64,000 nt of DNA, taken from Pseudomonas haemolytica. Its GTDB lineage: Bacteria; Pseudomonadota; Gammaproteobacteria; Pseudomonadales; Pseudomonadaceae. Under the pieces are notes generated by a model. It had not been told where the DNA came from. It saw only the letters and a list, made by a program, of their open reading frames with translations, and ran no database searches. Both the position numbers and the translations under genes were made by a program. The stretch lies in assembly GCF_009659625.1 (NCBI RefSeq), contig NZ_VOIW01000006.1:538669-602668 (forward strand), in the 5' to 3' direction. This document shows, piece by piece, positions 7,690 through 16,415 of the stretch. The number at the start of each line of letters is the position of its first letter. Position 1 is the stretch's first letter.

Positions 7690-9270
7690 ATGTCTACGAT
7701 CACCGGCCACAACTACATCGGCGGCCAGCGCAGCGCTGCCGGCACTGTCATCATCAAAAGCATTGATGCCAGCACAGGCGAGCAGTTGCCTTACAGTTTC
7801 CACCAGGCCACGGTTGAAGAAGTTGACCATGCCGCCAACGCTGCGGCCATCGCGTATCCGGCTTACCGCAGCCTGAGCGCCGCCAAACGTGCCGAATTCC
7901 TCGACGCAATCGCCGATGAACTGGACACCCTCGATGATGATTTTGTGGCGCTGGTCTGCCGCGAAACCGCATTGCCCGCTGCCCGTATTCAAGGCGAGCG
8001 TGGCCGCACCAGCGGCCAGATGCGCCTGTTCGCCAAGGTACTGCGTCGTGGGGATTTCTATGGGGCGCGGATCGATCAGGCACTACCGGAGCGTAAGCCG
8101 CTACCGCGCCCGGATCTGCGTCAGTACCGCATTGGCCTCGGTCCGGTGGCGGTGTTTGGTGCGAGTAACTTTCCCCTGGCGTTCTCGACTGCCGGCGGCG
8201 ACACAGCTTCGGCGTTGGCCGCAGGTTGTCCGGTGGTGTTCAAGGCGCACAGCGGCCACATGGCCACCGCCGAGCTCGTCGCGGGTGCGTTGATTCGCGC
8301 CGCCGAAAAAACCGGCATGCCGGCCGGTGTGTTCAACATGATCTACGGCGGCGGGGTTGGCGAAGCGTTGGTCACGCATCCGTCGATTCAGGCAGTGGGT
8401 TTCACCGGATCTCTCAAGGGTGGCCGCGCGCTGTGCGACATGGCGGCAGCACGTCCACAGCCGATTCCGGTGTTCGCCGAGATGTCGAGCATCAATCCGG
8501 TGATCGTCTTGCCCCAGGCGCTGGAGGCGCGGGCCGACAGCGTCGCCCTCGACCTGACCGCTTCGGTGGTTCAGGGTTGTGGTCAGTTCTGCACCAATCC
8601 GGGTCTGGTGATCGGTATTCGTTCGCCGCAGTTCAGCGCGTTCGTGCAGCAAGTGGCGCGCTTGATCGGTGATCAACCGGCGCAAACCATGCTCAACGCC
8701 GGAACGTTGCGCAGCTATGGCCAAGGCTTGCAAAAACTCCTCGCGCACCCTGGCATAGAGCACCTGGCCGGCAACGCGCAATTGGGCAATCAGGCCCAGC
8801 CGCAACTGTTCAAAGCTGATGTCAACCTTTTGATCGATGGCGATGAAGTCTTGCAGGAAGAAGTGTTCGGCCCGACCACGGTGTTCGTCGAAGTGGCGGA
8901 TCAGGCGCAGCTCAGTGCCGCGTTGCATGGCCTGCACGGGCAACTGACGGCGACCATCATCGGCGAACCGGCGGACTTCGAACAGTTCGGCGAACTGACC
9001 GCGCTACTGGAGCAGAAGGTCGGGCGAATTCTGCTCAACGGCTATCCGACGGGCGTGGAAGTCTGCGATTCGATGGTTCATGGCGGCCCGTATCCGGCGA
9101 CGTCGGATGCGCGCGGCACGTCAGTGGGCACGCTGGCCATTGACCGCTTCCTGCGCCCGGTGTGCTTCCAGAACTTCCCGGACGCCTTGCTGCCCGATGC
9201 CTTGAAAGATGCCAACCCTCTGGGTATCGCGCGCTTGGTGAATGGGGTGAGCAGCCGCGACAGCCAGTAA
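7690..9270 (+). CDS. Alpha-ketoglutarate semialdehyde dehydrogenase (2,5-dioxovalerate dehydrogenase)
   Basis: Protein of 526 residues in the aldehyde dehydrogenase superfamily, of the KGSADH type that ends non-phosphorylating pentose and hexarate routes. The nucleophile is Cys301 in CGQFCTNPG and the general base Glu264 in VFAEMSSINP; GFTGSLKGG is the cofactor-binding turn. It oxidises alpha-ketoglutarate semialdehyde to alpha-ketoglutarate with NAD(P)+. The length, longer than the roughly 480 residues of betaine-type enzymes, and TATIIG near the end are usual for this subfamily. A GGAG site precedes the ATG. It follows the UxaA-type gene by 73 bases and faces the next LysR gene tail to tail with 4 bases between. 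The FAH protein would supply its substrate. Confidence 0.9.
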   Translation: MSTITGHNYIGGQRSAAGTVIIKSIDASTGEQLPYSFHQATVEEVDHAANAAAIAYPAYRSLSAAKRAEFLDAIADELDTLDDDFVALVCRETALPAARIQGERGRTSGQMRLFAKVLRRGDFYGARIDQALPERKPLPRPDLRQYRIGLGPVAVFGASNFPLAFSTAGGDTASALAAGCPVVFKAHSGHMATAELVAGALIRAAEKTGMPAGVFNMIYGGGVGEALVTHPSIQAVGFTGSLKGGRALCDMAAARPQPIPVFAEMSSINPVIVLPQALEARADSVALDLTASVVQGCGQFCTNPGLVIGIRSPQFSAFVQQVARLIGDQPAQTMLNAGTLRSYGQGLQKLLAHPGIEHLAGNAQLGNQAQPQLFKADVNLLIDGDEVLQEEVFGPTTVFVEVADQAQLSAALHGLHGQLTATIIGEPADFEQFGELTALLEQKVGRILLNGYPTGVEVCDSMVHGGPYPATSDARGTSVGTLAIDRFLRPVCFQNFPDALLPDALKDANPLGIARLVNGVSSRDSQ

Positions 9271-9274
9271 ACCT

Positions 9275-10261
9275 CTACCCTTTCCCATGTTCCTTGAGGT
9301 AACCCAACAGCTTGCTGACGGCGGCAGACAATGGCCGAGATTCGCGCGTCAGCAGGCCGATGTTGACCATGGTGATGGGCAACTCCACCGGTAGGATCGC
9401 TACCATGCCATAGCGCAGGTAGTGCTCCGCGACGTCATTGGGCACCACGGCGATCATGTCCGAGGCCTCGATCATTGAGGTGGTGGCCAAGATCGACGCA
9501 GTTTCAACGATGTCCAGCGTCTGCACCATGCCCCCCGCCTTCAGTGCGCTTTCCACATGGCGGCGCATCGGGCTGCCGATCGGATGCAGAATCCAGGTCT
9601 GCGTCACCAAGTCAGCCAGGCTCAGTTTTGCGGCCGTGGCCAGTGCGTGCCCGGGACGTGCAATGACGCGCATCTGCTCGCCCTTTTCGAACAGTTGAAT
9701 ATCCAGGCCCTGGCTGTCGATCTGGTCCGGGAGCCGCCCCAGCACCACATCATAATCGCCGCGAATCAGCGCCGGCAGCAGCGCGTCGCTGGTCCCGACT
9801 TCAATACAGATACGCACCTTCGGGTTATCCGCCTTGAATGCCAATACGCCTCGGGTCAACAAGGTCGGCACCGGGCCCATCACCGTGCCGATGCGCACCA
9901 ACCCCGAAGCACCGCGTGCCAGCTCCGCCAACTGCGCTTCGGCATGTTCAAATTCATGAATGGCCCCGTGGGCGTAATGAATCATTACTTCGCCATAGAG
10001 CGTCGGTTCCATGCCCCGTGGCAGGCGCTCGAACAGCTTGGCGCCGAGGCGCTCTTCCAACTGCTGCAATAACAGGCTCGCAGCCGGCTGCGTAGTGTGC
10101 ATTGCGGCGGCCGCGCGACGCAGGTTGCGGAACTCGCCCAGGGCATTGAGCAGTGCAATCTGGCGACTGGAAATCTTCAGCGGGCTGAAGGTTTTCGCTG
10201 GCGCCGAGCTGGCGAGCGTTGGGTCTTTCGACGGCTCTGACATATCAATTTTAATATCCAT
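9275..10261 (-). CDS. LysR-family transcriptional regulator
   Basis: Protein of 328 residues. The winged helix-turn-helix begins near residue 30 (SSRQIALLNALGEFRNLRRAAAAMHTTQPAASLLLQQ) and the effector domain follows (GLVRIGTVMGPVP; VVLGRLPDQ; VVPNDVAEHYL). Two ATG codons are possible, at 10261 and 10243, neither with a clear ribosome site. It is divergent from the L-fuconate-dehydratase-type gene and resembles the GbpR-like branch that senses sugar acids. It is a second regulator beside that at 4943, suggesting the cluster was assembled from two modules or responds to two substrates. Confidence 0.86.
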   Translation of the reverse strand: MDIKIDMSEPSKDPTLASSAPAKTFSPLKISSRQIALLNALGEFRNLRRAAAAMHTTQPAASLLLQQLEERLGAKLFERLPRGMEPTLYGEVMIHYAHGAIHEFEHAEAQLAELARGASGLVRIGTVMGPVPTLLTRGVLAFKADNPKVRICIEVGTSDALLPALIRGDYDVVLGRLPDQIDSQGLDIQLFEKGEQMRVIARPGHALATAAKLSLADLVTQTWILHPIGSPMRRHVESALKAGGMVQTLDIVETASILATTSMIEASDMIAVVPNDVAEHYLRYGMVAILPVELPITMVNIGLLTRESRPLSAAVSKLLGYLKEHGKG

Positions 10262-10344
10262 CTATACGAATCGACGATTATGCCTATATCGCCGACCAAC
10301 CTACAGTCGAACTCCCAAGTGGTCACCTATAAAAAGAGTTCTCC

Positions 10345-11661
10345 ATGAGCATTCGAATCACCCACCTGAGCGTTCGCGACATCCGTTTCCCTACTTCCCG
10401 GTCACTCGACGGCTCTGACGCCATGAACAGCGCGCCAGACTATTCGGCGTCCTACGTGGTATTACACACCGACTCCTCAGGCGGTATGGAAGGCCATGGC
10501 CTGACGTTCACCATCGGCCGCGGCAATGAAATCTGTGTGGCCGCCGTGCAATCGCTGGCGCCACTGATCGTCGGCTTGACCCTGGAAGAGATCACCAGCG
10601 ACATGGGCCGCTTCTGGCACAACATCACCGTGGGTGACAGTCAATTGCGCTGGCTGGGTCCGGAAAAGGGCGTGATACACCTTGCGACTGCCGCCATCGT
10701 CAACGCGGTGTGGGACCTGTGGGCCAAGACCGAAGCAAAGCCGGTGTGGAAACTGCTGGCAGACATGACACCCGAGCAACTCGTCGCCTGCCTGGACTTC
10801 AGCTATGTGACTGACGCAATCACGCCTGAGGAAGCCATCGCCCTGCTTCGTCGTCAGGCGCCCGGCAAAGCCACGCGTGAAGCACAGATGCTGCGCGAAG
10901 GCTACCCCGGCTACACCACCGCCCCGGGCTGGCTGGGTTACTCTGAAGAGAAAATGCGCCGGCTGGCCCGAGAAGCCGTAGCCGATGGCTGGACTCACTT
11001 CAAACAGAAAATCGGCGCCAACCTGGAAGACGACATGCGCCGCGCTGCGATCCTGCGCGAAGAAATTGGCTGGGAACGCACCTTGATGATGGACGCCAAC
11101 CAAGTCTGGAGCGTTGATGAGTCGGTGGCAAACATGCGTCGCCTGGCTGCTTTCGATCCATGGTGGATCGAAGAACCGACCAGCCCGGACGATATCCTCG
11201 GACACGCAACCATCCGCCAGCGCATTGCACCGATTGGCGTCGCTACCGGTGAACACTGCCATAACCGGGTAATGTTCAAACAGATGTTCCAGGCCCAGGC
11301 CCTGGATTTCTGCCAGTTGGACGCCGCACGCCTGGGCGGTCTCAACGAAGTGTTGATTGTGTTGCTGATGGCCGCCAAGTTTGACGTGCCGGTATGCCCC
11401 CATGGCGGCGGCGTCGGTTTGTGCGAGTACGTGCAGAACATCTCGCTGTTCGATTACATCGCGGTATCCGGCTCGCTGCAAAATCGTGTTCTGGAATACG
11501 TCGATCACTTGCACGAGCACTTCCTGGAACCCGTGGTGATTCGCAACGGCCGCTACATGCCCCCGCAACGGCCCGGCTACAGCATCGAAATGACTGCCGA
11601 AACGCTGGAACGCTACCAGTATCCCAATGGCCCGGTTTGGATTGATCTTGCCCAATCCTGA
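10345..11661 (+). CDS. L-fuconate dehydratase-type enolase-superfamily enzyme
   Basis: Protein of 438 residues of the mandelate racemase subgroup. The catalytic set can be read directly: K220-x-K222 in HFKQKIG, metal ligands D250 (MMDAN), E276 (WWIEEPT) and E303 (ATGEHCH), and H353 in VCPHGGGVGL. These are the Xanthomonas FucD residues (K220, D248, E274, E301, H351) with a constant shift of two. Characterised FucD dehydrates L-fuconate and also L-galactonate, D-arabinonate, D-altronate and L-talonate to 2-keto-3-deoxy acids. In this cluster the FAH-type dehydratase and semialdehyde dehydrogenase point to D-arabinonate as a substrate that could be taken fully to alpha-ketoglutarate; L-fuconate would need an extra dehydrogenase not seen here. 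The MFS gene follows. Confidence 0.9.
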   Translation: MSIRITHLSVRDIRFPTSRSLDGSDAMNSAPDYSASYVVLHTDSSGGMEGHGLTFTIGRGNEICVAAVQSLAPLIVGLTLEEITSDMGRFWHNITVGDSQLRWLGPEKGVIHLATAAIVNAVWDLWAKTEAKPVWKLLADMTPEQLVACLDFSYVTDAITPEEAIALLRRQAPGKATREAQMLREGYPGYTTAPGWLGYSEEKMRRLAREAVADGWTHFKQKIGANLEDDMRRAAILREEIGWERTLMMDANQVWSVDESVANMRRLAAFDPWWIEEPTSPDDILGHATIRQRIAPIGVATGEHCHNRVMFKQMFQAQALDFCQLDAARLGGLNEVLIVLLMAAKFDVPVCPHGGGVGLCEYVQNISLFDYIAVSGSLQNRVLEYVDHLHEHFLEPVVIRNGRYMPPQRPGYSIEMTAETLERYQYPNGPVWIDLAQS

Positions 11662-11694
11662 CCGCTAAGCAGCATCCGTTCTTACAACGGCACA

Positions 11695-11720
11695 GTGGCG
11701 CCCCTTACACGGGGCGCCAT
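11695..11720 (+). other. GC-rich stem-loop between dehydratase and transporter genes
   Basis: TGGCGCCCC, the loop TTACAC and GGGGCGCCA form a perfect 9-bp stem 34 bases after the dehydratase stop. No T run follows, so it is more likely an RNA-stabilising or partial-termination element that adjusts transporter expression within the operon than a full terminator. Confidence 0.55.
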
Positions 11721-11754
11721 GACACGTGCACCCAACTCTATTAGGACTATAAAA

Positions 11755-13065
11755 ATGACAATCCTAAGCCCCATCGCCGTGACTCAGGCCCCTGCTGCCT
11801 GTAACGAGCATCGCTTGACCAACCTGCTGTTGCGCAGACTGATGCCGCTGCTGGTCGTGGTCTATGTCATGAGCTTTCTGGACCGTACCAACATTGCCCT
11901 GGCCAAAGCCAGCATGGGCATCGACCTTGGACTTTCCGCTGCGGCGTATGGCTTGGGTGCAGGGTTGTTCTTCCTGACCTACGCGCTGTTCGAAGTGCCC
12001 AGCAACCTGATCATGCAAAAGGTCGGCGCGCGATTCTGGATTACTCGCATCATGATCACTTGGGGCCTGCTCTCGACGGGCATGGCGTTCGTCCAGGGTG
12101 AAACCTCGTTCTATGTCATGCGCCTGCTGCTGGGCGTCGCCGAAGCGGGCTTGTTTCCAGGTGTCATGCTTTACCTGACCTACTGGTTCAACCGCGAACA
12201 ACGCGCCCGCGCCACGGGGTATTTTCTGCTCGGTGTTTGCATCGCCAATATTCTCAGTGGCCCGCTGGGCGGTGCCCTGTTGCAGCTCGATGGTTGGCTC
12301 GGCTGGCATGGCTGGCAATGGTTGTTCGTACTGGAAGGTTTGCCAGCCGTGGCGCTGGCCTATGTAGTATGGAAGAAACTGCCCGACGGCCCCTCCTCCG
12401 CGTCCTGGTTGTCGGCGGCCGACGCTCGGGAAATCCAAGCGCGCTTGGATGCCGAGAGCGACGACGCCCCACAACAAACCCGCCTCAATCAGATGTTGCG
12501 CGACAAGCAAATCTGGCTGGCGATCGCCGTCTACTTCGTGCACCAGATCACCATCTACACCGTGATCTTCTTCTTGCCCGGCATTATCGGCAACTACGGC
12601 TCATTGACGCCGCTGCAAATCGGTCTGCTGACCTCCGTACCGTGGATAGCCGCCGCCATTGGTGCCGCCACTTTTCCACGTCTGGCCACCTCACCGCAGC
12701 GGTGCCGACGCATTCTATTCTTTGGCCTGCTAACCATGTCGGCCGGACTGCTGGTGGCTTCGTTTTCCAATTCCTATATTGGCCTGATCGGTTTTTCACT
12801 GACGGCACTGATGCTGTTCGTCGTGCAGTCGATCATCTTTGTTTTCCCCTCCAGTCGCTTGACTGGAACCGCCCTGGCGGGTGGCCTGGCGTTCGTCACA
12901 ACGTGCGGTTTGTTGGGTGGCTTTGTCGGCCCATCAGTGATGGGGCTGATCGAACAGACGACAGGTACCACGCGCAATGGGTTGTGGGTAATTGCTGGCT
13001 TACTGGTCGTTGCGGCGCTGGTCAGCACGCGCTTGCGACAGGGCCAAGAGCAAACCGCCACCTGA
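11755..13065 (+). CDS. MFS transporter, anion:cation symporter (sugar-acid uptake) type
   Basis: Inner-membrane protein of 436 residues with about 12 membrane segments. After a short cytoplasmic N-terminus the first segment reads LMPLLVVVYVMSFLDRTNIALAKA, the hallmark of the ACS group (GudP, GarP, tartrate, phthalate and 4-hydroxyphenylacetate carriers). FEVPSNLIMQKVGARFWITRIM is the family motif between segments 2 and 3. Start chosen at 11755 (TAGGA upstream) and not at the earlier in-frame codon inside the stem-loop. Co-located with three sugar-acid enzymes, it is expected to import the sugar acid with protons. That no aldose dehydrogenase or lactonase is present fits uptake of the acid itself. 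Confidence 0.9.
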   Translation: MTILSPIAVTQAPAACNEHRLTNLLLRRLMPLLVVVYVMSFLDRTNIALAKASMGIDLGLSAAAYGLGAGLFFLTYALFEVPSNLIMQKVGARFWITRIMITWGLLSTGMAFVQGETSFYVMRLLLGVAEAGLFPGVMLYLTYWFNREQRARATGYFLLGVCIANILSGPLGGALLQLDGWLGWHGWQWLFVLEGLPAVALAYVVWKKLPDGPSSASWLSAADAREIQARLDAESDDAPQQTRLNQMLRDKQIWLAIAVYFVHQITIYTVIFFLPGIIGNYGSLTPLQIGLLTSVPWIAAAIGAATFPRLATSPQRCRRILFFGLLTMSAGLLVASFSNSYIGLIGFSLTALMLFVVQSIIFVFPSSRLTGTALAGGLAFVTTCGLLGGFVGPSVMGLIEQTTGTTRNGLWVIAGLLVVAALVSTRLRQGQEQTAT

Positions 13066-13201
13066 GAGGTCAAGGCAGTGCGCTTCGGGGGTGGCCATAT
13101 GGGGCCAACCCCGCCATGAAGGTGGAAACGAACATTTACTGCAGGGATCGCCGTCCACGCCGAGAACGGTGAAGATATCAAAGACCCGTTTTCCGATGAA
13201 T

Positions 13202-13235
13202 CGTAAGGCCGCTCCGCTTAGAGAGCAGCCTTACG
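13202..13235. terminator. Possible convergent hairpin between MFS and acyl-CoA synthetase genes
   Basis: CGTAAGG and CCTTACG form a 7-bp stem around an inner GCTC/GAGC stem, in the 211-base gap between two genes that end toward each other. There is no convincing T run on either strand, so termination is tentative. The rest of the gap shows no gene. Confidence 0.4.
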
Positions 13236-13276
13236 CCTTTGCGGGCCTGGTGGTTGAACCCACGCGCAGTTGCCCT

Positions 13277-15109
13277 TCAGTAGCGGAACTTGCCGCCATG
13301 AATGTCCTGCAGCACCTGCTCAGTCACGCGCACGTAGGTTTCGGTACCCGGCAGCCATGCGTAGACCGGGTCTTCGCCGGTTTGGCCGGGGTCGAACGCT
13401 TCGGTCTTCAGCTTGGTTTTCTGATATTTGAACGTGCCGGTGGTTTCCATGTGGGTCTTGATGCGCAGGAACATCGGCACCGCGTAGTGAGGCATCTGGC
13501 TTCTGACGAAACGCAGCAGGTCGCAAAAATCCAGTTGCTCCAGTGGGGCCGATGGGGTGATGGCGGCCATTCCGGCGCGACCGTTGGTGTTTTTGATTTC
13601 CACACCGTAGGCCACGGCTTCGGCGATGTGGGGGTGTTGCACCATGATATTTTCGACCTCGGTGGTGGAGACGTTTTCGCCTTTCCAGCGGTAAGTGTCT
13701 CCCAGGCGGTCGACGAATTGGGCGTGGCCAAAGCCGATATCGCGAATCAGATCGCCGCTGTTGAAGTAACGATCGCCCTTTTCGAAAACGTCGCACAGCA
13801 CCACTTTTTTGTTCTTCTCTGGATCGGTGTAACCGTCGAACGGGGCGTTGTCGTCGATCTTGGCCAGCAACAAGCCCTGGCCACCCTTGCCGACTTTCTG
13901 CATGAAACCGTTCGCGCTGCGCCGCGGCTCGCCGGTGTCGTGTTCGTACTCCACCAGCGACCAAGCGTTGAGCGCAAAGCCGATGGTGTTGTCGAAGTTG
14001 AGGATGTTGGTAAAGCCGATGTTGCCATCACTGGCGGCATACAGCTCGCAGACCCGCTCGATGTTGAAGCGTGTCTTGAAGTCGATCCACACGCCGGGGC
14101 GCAGGCCGTTGCCAATCATTTTCACCACTGGGTTGTCGCCATCGTTGCCGGCGGGAGGCTGGTCGATCAGGTAGCGACACAATTCACCGACGTAGCAAAT
14201 GGTAGTGGCCTTGAATTTGCGCGCGTCATCCCAGAACTGGCTGGCGCTGAATTTGCGGCGGATGGCGAAACCCGAGGCGCCCGACAATGCCGAGCCCCAG
14301 CTCACGCACAGCCCGGTGCCGTGATAGAGCGGCAAAGTGCAATAGACGATGTCATCGGGGCGCATATCCAGGGCGATCATGCCGAAGCTACCGTAGGCTT
14401 TCATCCAGCGGCCGTGCTTGAACACCCCAGCCTTGGGCAAACCGGTGGTGCCGGAGGTGTAAATGTAGAAGCAAGCGTCGTCGGAGTAGACCTGCTGGGC
14501 GGTCGCCGGGTTGGCGGTGGAATGCTCTTCGCTGACGCGGGTCAGGTTGACGTAACCCTCAGGCGCAATACCCGCATCGCGCGTGGTGTCGGTGTCAGCC
14601 AGGAAGAAAGTGCTCAGCTCATCAATGGCAACGTCGTTACGCACCGCGTCAAAAGAGGGTACCAACTCTTCACCGACGATAATCGCCGAGGGATTGACCA
14701 GGTTCAAACTGTGAATCAGGACGTTGTGGGTCTGCGAGGTGTTGAGCATGGCGCAGATACCCCCGATCTTGCTGACGGCCAGCACGCTGACCAGCAATTC
14801 CGGGCGATTTTCAATAAAGATGCCGACCACATCGCCCTTTTTCAGGCCACGGGCAAGCAAGTAATGGGCGAAACGGTTGGCCCATTGATTGACCTGTTCA
14901 TAACTGAAACGATTGTCCTTGTAGAGCAGCGCCGGTCCTTGAGGGTTGCGCGCAACCGCCTGTTCGAAGGCCCAACCCAGGCCGCAGGGTTGATCAGCCT
15001 TGAGCTTGGACACTTTGACGCCCCTGACGAGCCGGGGAATGGCGCGGGTGATCGAGGGGATTTTGCGCAGCATCATGCCCCAGGTAATCATGTCGCTATT
15101 GCTACTCAT
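13277..15109 (-). CDS. Long-chain acyl-CoA synthetase, FATP (fatty acid transport protein) type
   Basis: Protein of 610 residues in the adenylate-forming superfamily. The P-loop-like motif is ACFYIYTSGTTGLPKAG; LPLYHGTGLCVSWGSAL, YAASDGNIGFTN and DRLGDTYRWKGENVSTTEVE follow in the order of the VLACS/FATP branch, including the hinge aspartate. These enzymes activate long or very long fatty acids to acyl-CoA through acyl-AMP. The ATG at 15109 has a strong TAGGAGG site and is preferred over longer frames. It lies downstream of the iron-oxidase, SnoaL and FeeM-like genes on the same strand, separated from them by a terminator, so it may have its own promoter within the gap. In context it could supply activated acyl groups to the N-acyltransferase (inference). 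Confidence 0.9.
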   Translation of the reverse strand: MSSNSDMITWGMMLRKIPSITRAIPRLVRGVKVSKLKADQPCGLGWAFEQAVARNPQGPALLYKDNRFSYEQVNQWANRFAHYLLARGLKKGDVVGIFIENRPELLVSVLAVSKIGGICAMLNTSQTHNVLIHSLNLVNPSAIIVGEELVPSFDAVRNDVAIDELSTFFLADTDTTRDAGIAPEGYVNLTRVSEEHSTANPATAQQVYSDDACFYIYTSGTTGLPKAGVFKHGRWMKAYGSFGMIALDMRPDDIVYCTLPLYHGTGLCVSWGSALSGASGFAIRRKFSASQFWDDARKFKATTICYVGELCRYLIDQPPAGNDGDNPVVKMIGNGLRPGVWIDFKTRFNIERVCELYAASDGNIGFTNILNFDNTIGFALNAWSLVEYEHDTGEPRRSANGFMQKVGKGGQGLLLAKIDDNAPFDGYTDPEKNKKVVLCDVFEKGDRYFNSGDLIRDIGFGHAQFVDRLGDTYRWKGENVSTTEVENIMVQHPHIAEAVAYGVEIKNTNGRAGMAAITPSAPLEQLDFCDLLRFVRSQMPHYAVPMFLRIKTHMETTGTFKYQKTKLKTEAFDPGQTGEDPVYAWLPGTETYVRVTEQVLQDIHGGKFRY

Positions 15110-15196
15110 GGCACCTCCTAGTGGATTGACCGTGGCAGGCAGGCGGCTCGACAAGCGCCATGACCAACCGATCGTTTTTATTGTTGTGCACGCCAT

Positions 15197-15231
15197 GTAA
15201 AAAGCCCTCACGCAGCGGGGTGCGCGAGGGC
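15197..15231 (-). terminator. Rho-independent terminator after the iron-oxidase gene
   Basis: On the minus strand GCCCTC, one mismatch, TGCG / CGCA and GAGGGC form a 10-bp stem followed by TTTTTA. It lies 16 bases after the iron-oxidase stop and before the acyl-CoA synthetase start. It should separate the two transcripts at least partly. Confidence 0.8.
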
Positions 15232-15246
15232 GCCTGTTGCCAAGAC

Positions 15247-15909
15247 TTAGAACTCGTCGGCGACCGACTCGAGGATCTTGCCCATCAAATAAACCGTGGT
15301 ACGTGCAACTTGTTTGACCGACTCTTTTTCTTCGTCGGTCACGACCCAGCGGTCGATGGCCGCGTTGACTTGCTCGGAGTGTTTCTCGTCGATGATCGCG
15401 TGGGCAACAAAGAAGGTAAGTTCTTTATCCGTCAGCTTGAGATGGTTTTTGCATACGTCCATCAAAGGCTCGAGGTGCTCGTAGCAGTCCTCGGCCCAAA
15501 AGCTGTAGCCCAGGCGTGGAATGATCCCGCGGCATACAGAGACGAAATCCAGATAGCCGTAGAACGCCTCGGTCGCCGGCAGCATGGGTTTTTCGAACTC
15601 GGACTTGTCGACGCCAATGGCGATCAGGTCGTTGTACGCCATGTTTTCATGACCCAGTTCCTCCAACGCATGCTTCATCGCAAAACGCAGCAAGCCAACC
15701 TTTTTGTGGTCCTGGTTCCAGCACGCCACCGCTTGGTTGATCGCGTTGTTCTTGGTGTAGTGATACACCTGGACAATCGACTTGATGTAGAGGTCGCGCT
15801 GCAACTCGGGGCGTTTCATCATCTGGAAAAAACGGCCGATCTTGATCTTTTCCCATTCGGCATCACAGACGGCTTTCAGCTCTTTACGAAACTCGGTCAC
15901 TTCAGTCAT
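15247..15909 (-). CDS. Heme-oxygenase-like iron-dependent oxidase (HDO superfamily)
   Basis: All-helical protein of 220 residues of the iron-containing redox enzyme family (TenA/UndA/CADD-like fold). Candidate metal ligands sit at the family spacing: E84-x2-H87 in LEELGHEN, E140 in FWAEDCYEH, and H170-x3-D174-x2-H177 in HAIIDEKH. Relatives use a mono- or di-iron centre and O2 for decarboxylation, N-oxygenation or C-C cleavage of small acids and fatty acids (for example UndA makes 1-undecene from lauric acid). UndA itself is about 40 residues longer and the similarity is not close enough to name this enzyme. The start has an AAGGAAGAG site. It is 69 bases downstream of the SnoaL-like gene, in one apparent transcript with the FeeM-like gene. 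Substrate unknown; an acyl chain or N-acyl product is the leading idea. Confidence 0.82.
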   Translation of the reverse strand: MTEVTEFRKELKAVCDAEWEKIKIGRFFQMMKRPELQRDLYIKSIVQVYHYTKNNAINQAVACWNQDHKKVGLLRFAMKHALEELGHENMAYNDLIAIGVDKSEFEKPMLPATEAFYGYLDFVSVCRGIIPRLGYSFWAEDCYEHLEPLMDVCKNHLKLTDKELTFFVAHAIIDEKHSEQVNAAIDRWVVTDEEKESVKQVARTTVYLMGKILESVADEF

Positions 15910-15978
15910 TTCACTCTCTTCCTTGGCGGGTTGATAAATCGCTTATGACACTTTTTATAATTTCTGGGGAGCACCGAC

Positions 15979-16377
15979 TTACAGGCGCAGCACGGACTTT
16001 ATGATGTAGATAAACTTGGAGAAGAACCCCAAGCCTTCGATGGTGTCCCAGTGCTCCATCAGCACACCGTTTTCCACACGATAAATATCGATCACCTTGT
16101 AATTCACCGTGAAGAACTTGTGCCTGGCCCAATGCTTGGCATACAGGAAAACATAATCGCCTTCGGCACAGACTCGCTCAATTTGGGTGCCTGACTCGGG
16201 GAATGTCTTGAAGAACTGCGTAAAGTAGGTCTTGAAGCCTTCGCGGCGCGGTGGAATAAATACGTTATTGTGTTGTACATATTCCTCCGCAATCAATGTA
16301 TCGGCGACCGCCAGTTCACGCTGGCCAAACATGCGCTCGTAAAACTCGATGACCACTTCTTTGTTCCTGGCTTCCAT
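15979..16377 (-). CDS. SnoaL-like/NTF2-fold protein
   Basis: Protein of 132 residues with the cone-shaped NTF2 fold signature: an N-terminal helix (NKEVVIEFYERMFGQRELAVADTL), EEYVQHN, the conserved Asp/His-containing strand region (DYVFLYAKHWARH) and IDIYRVENGVLMEHWDTIEG. Similar proteins act as polyketide cyclases, hydratases, isomerases or binding proteins. The final 15 residues (FSKFIYIIKSVLRL) are hydrophobic and basic, unusual for the family, and might bind a membrane or acyl chain. A TGAGGT site precedes the start. It lies between the FeeM-like and iron-oxidase genes and is visibly richer in A and T than the flanking housekeeping genes, which hints at transfer. Confidence 0.85.
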   Translation of the reverse strand: MEARNKEVVIEFYERMFGQRELAVADTLIAEEYVQHNNVFIPPRREGFKTYFTQFFKTFPESGTQIERVCAEGDYVFLYAKHWARHKFFTVNYKVIDIYRVENGVLMEHWDTIEGLGFFSKFIYIIKSVLRL

Positions 16378-16415
16378 CTTGGATCAACCTCAATATTGTC
16401 GTTATTTTGGGATGC

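Noticed and set aside
12992..15121. Long plus-strand open frame opposite the acyl-CoA synthetase gene
   Set aside because: It is antisense to a gene with clear adenylation motifs; its sequence has no recognisable domains and comes from high-GC codon bias.
15247..15909. Naming the iron oxidase UndA
   Set aside because: Length and motifs differ from UndA; only superfamily membership is supported.
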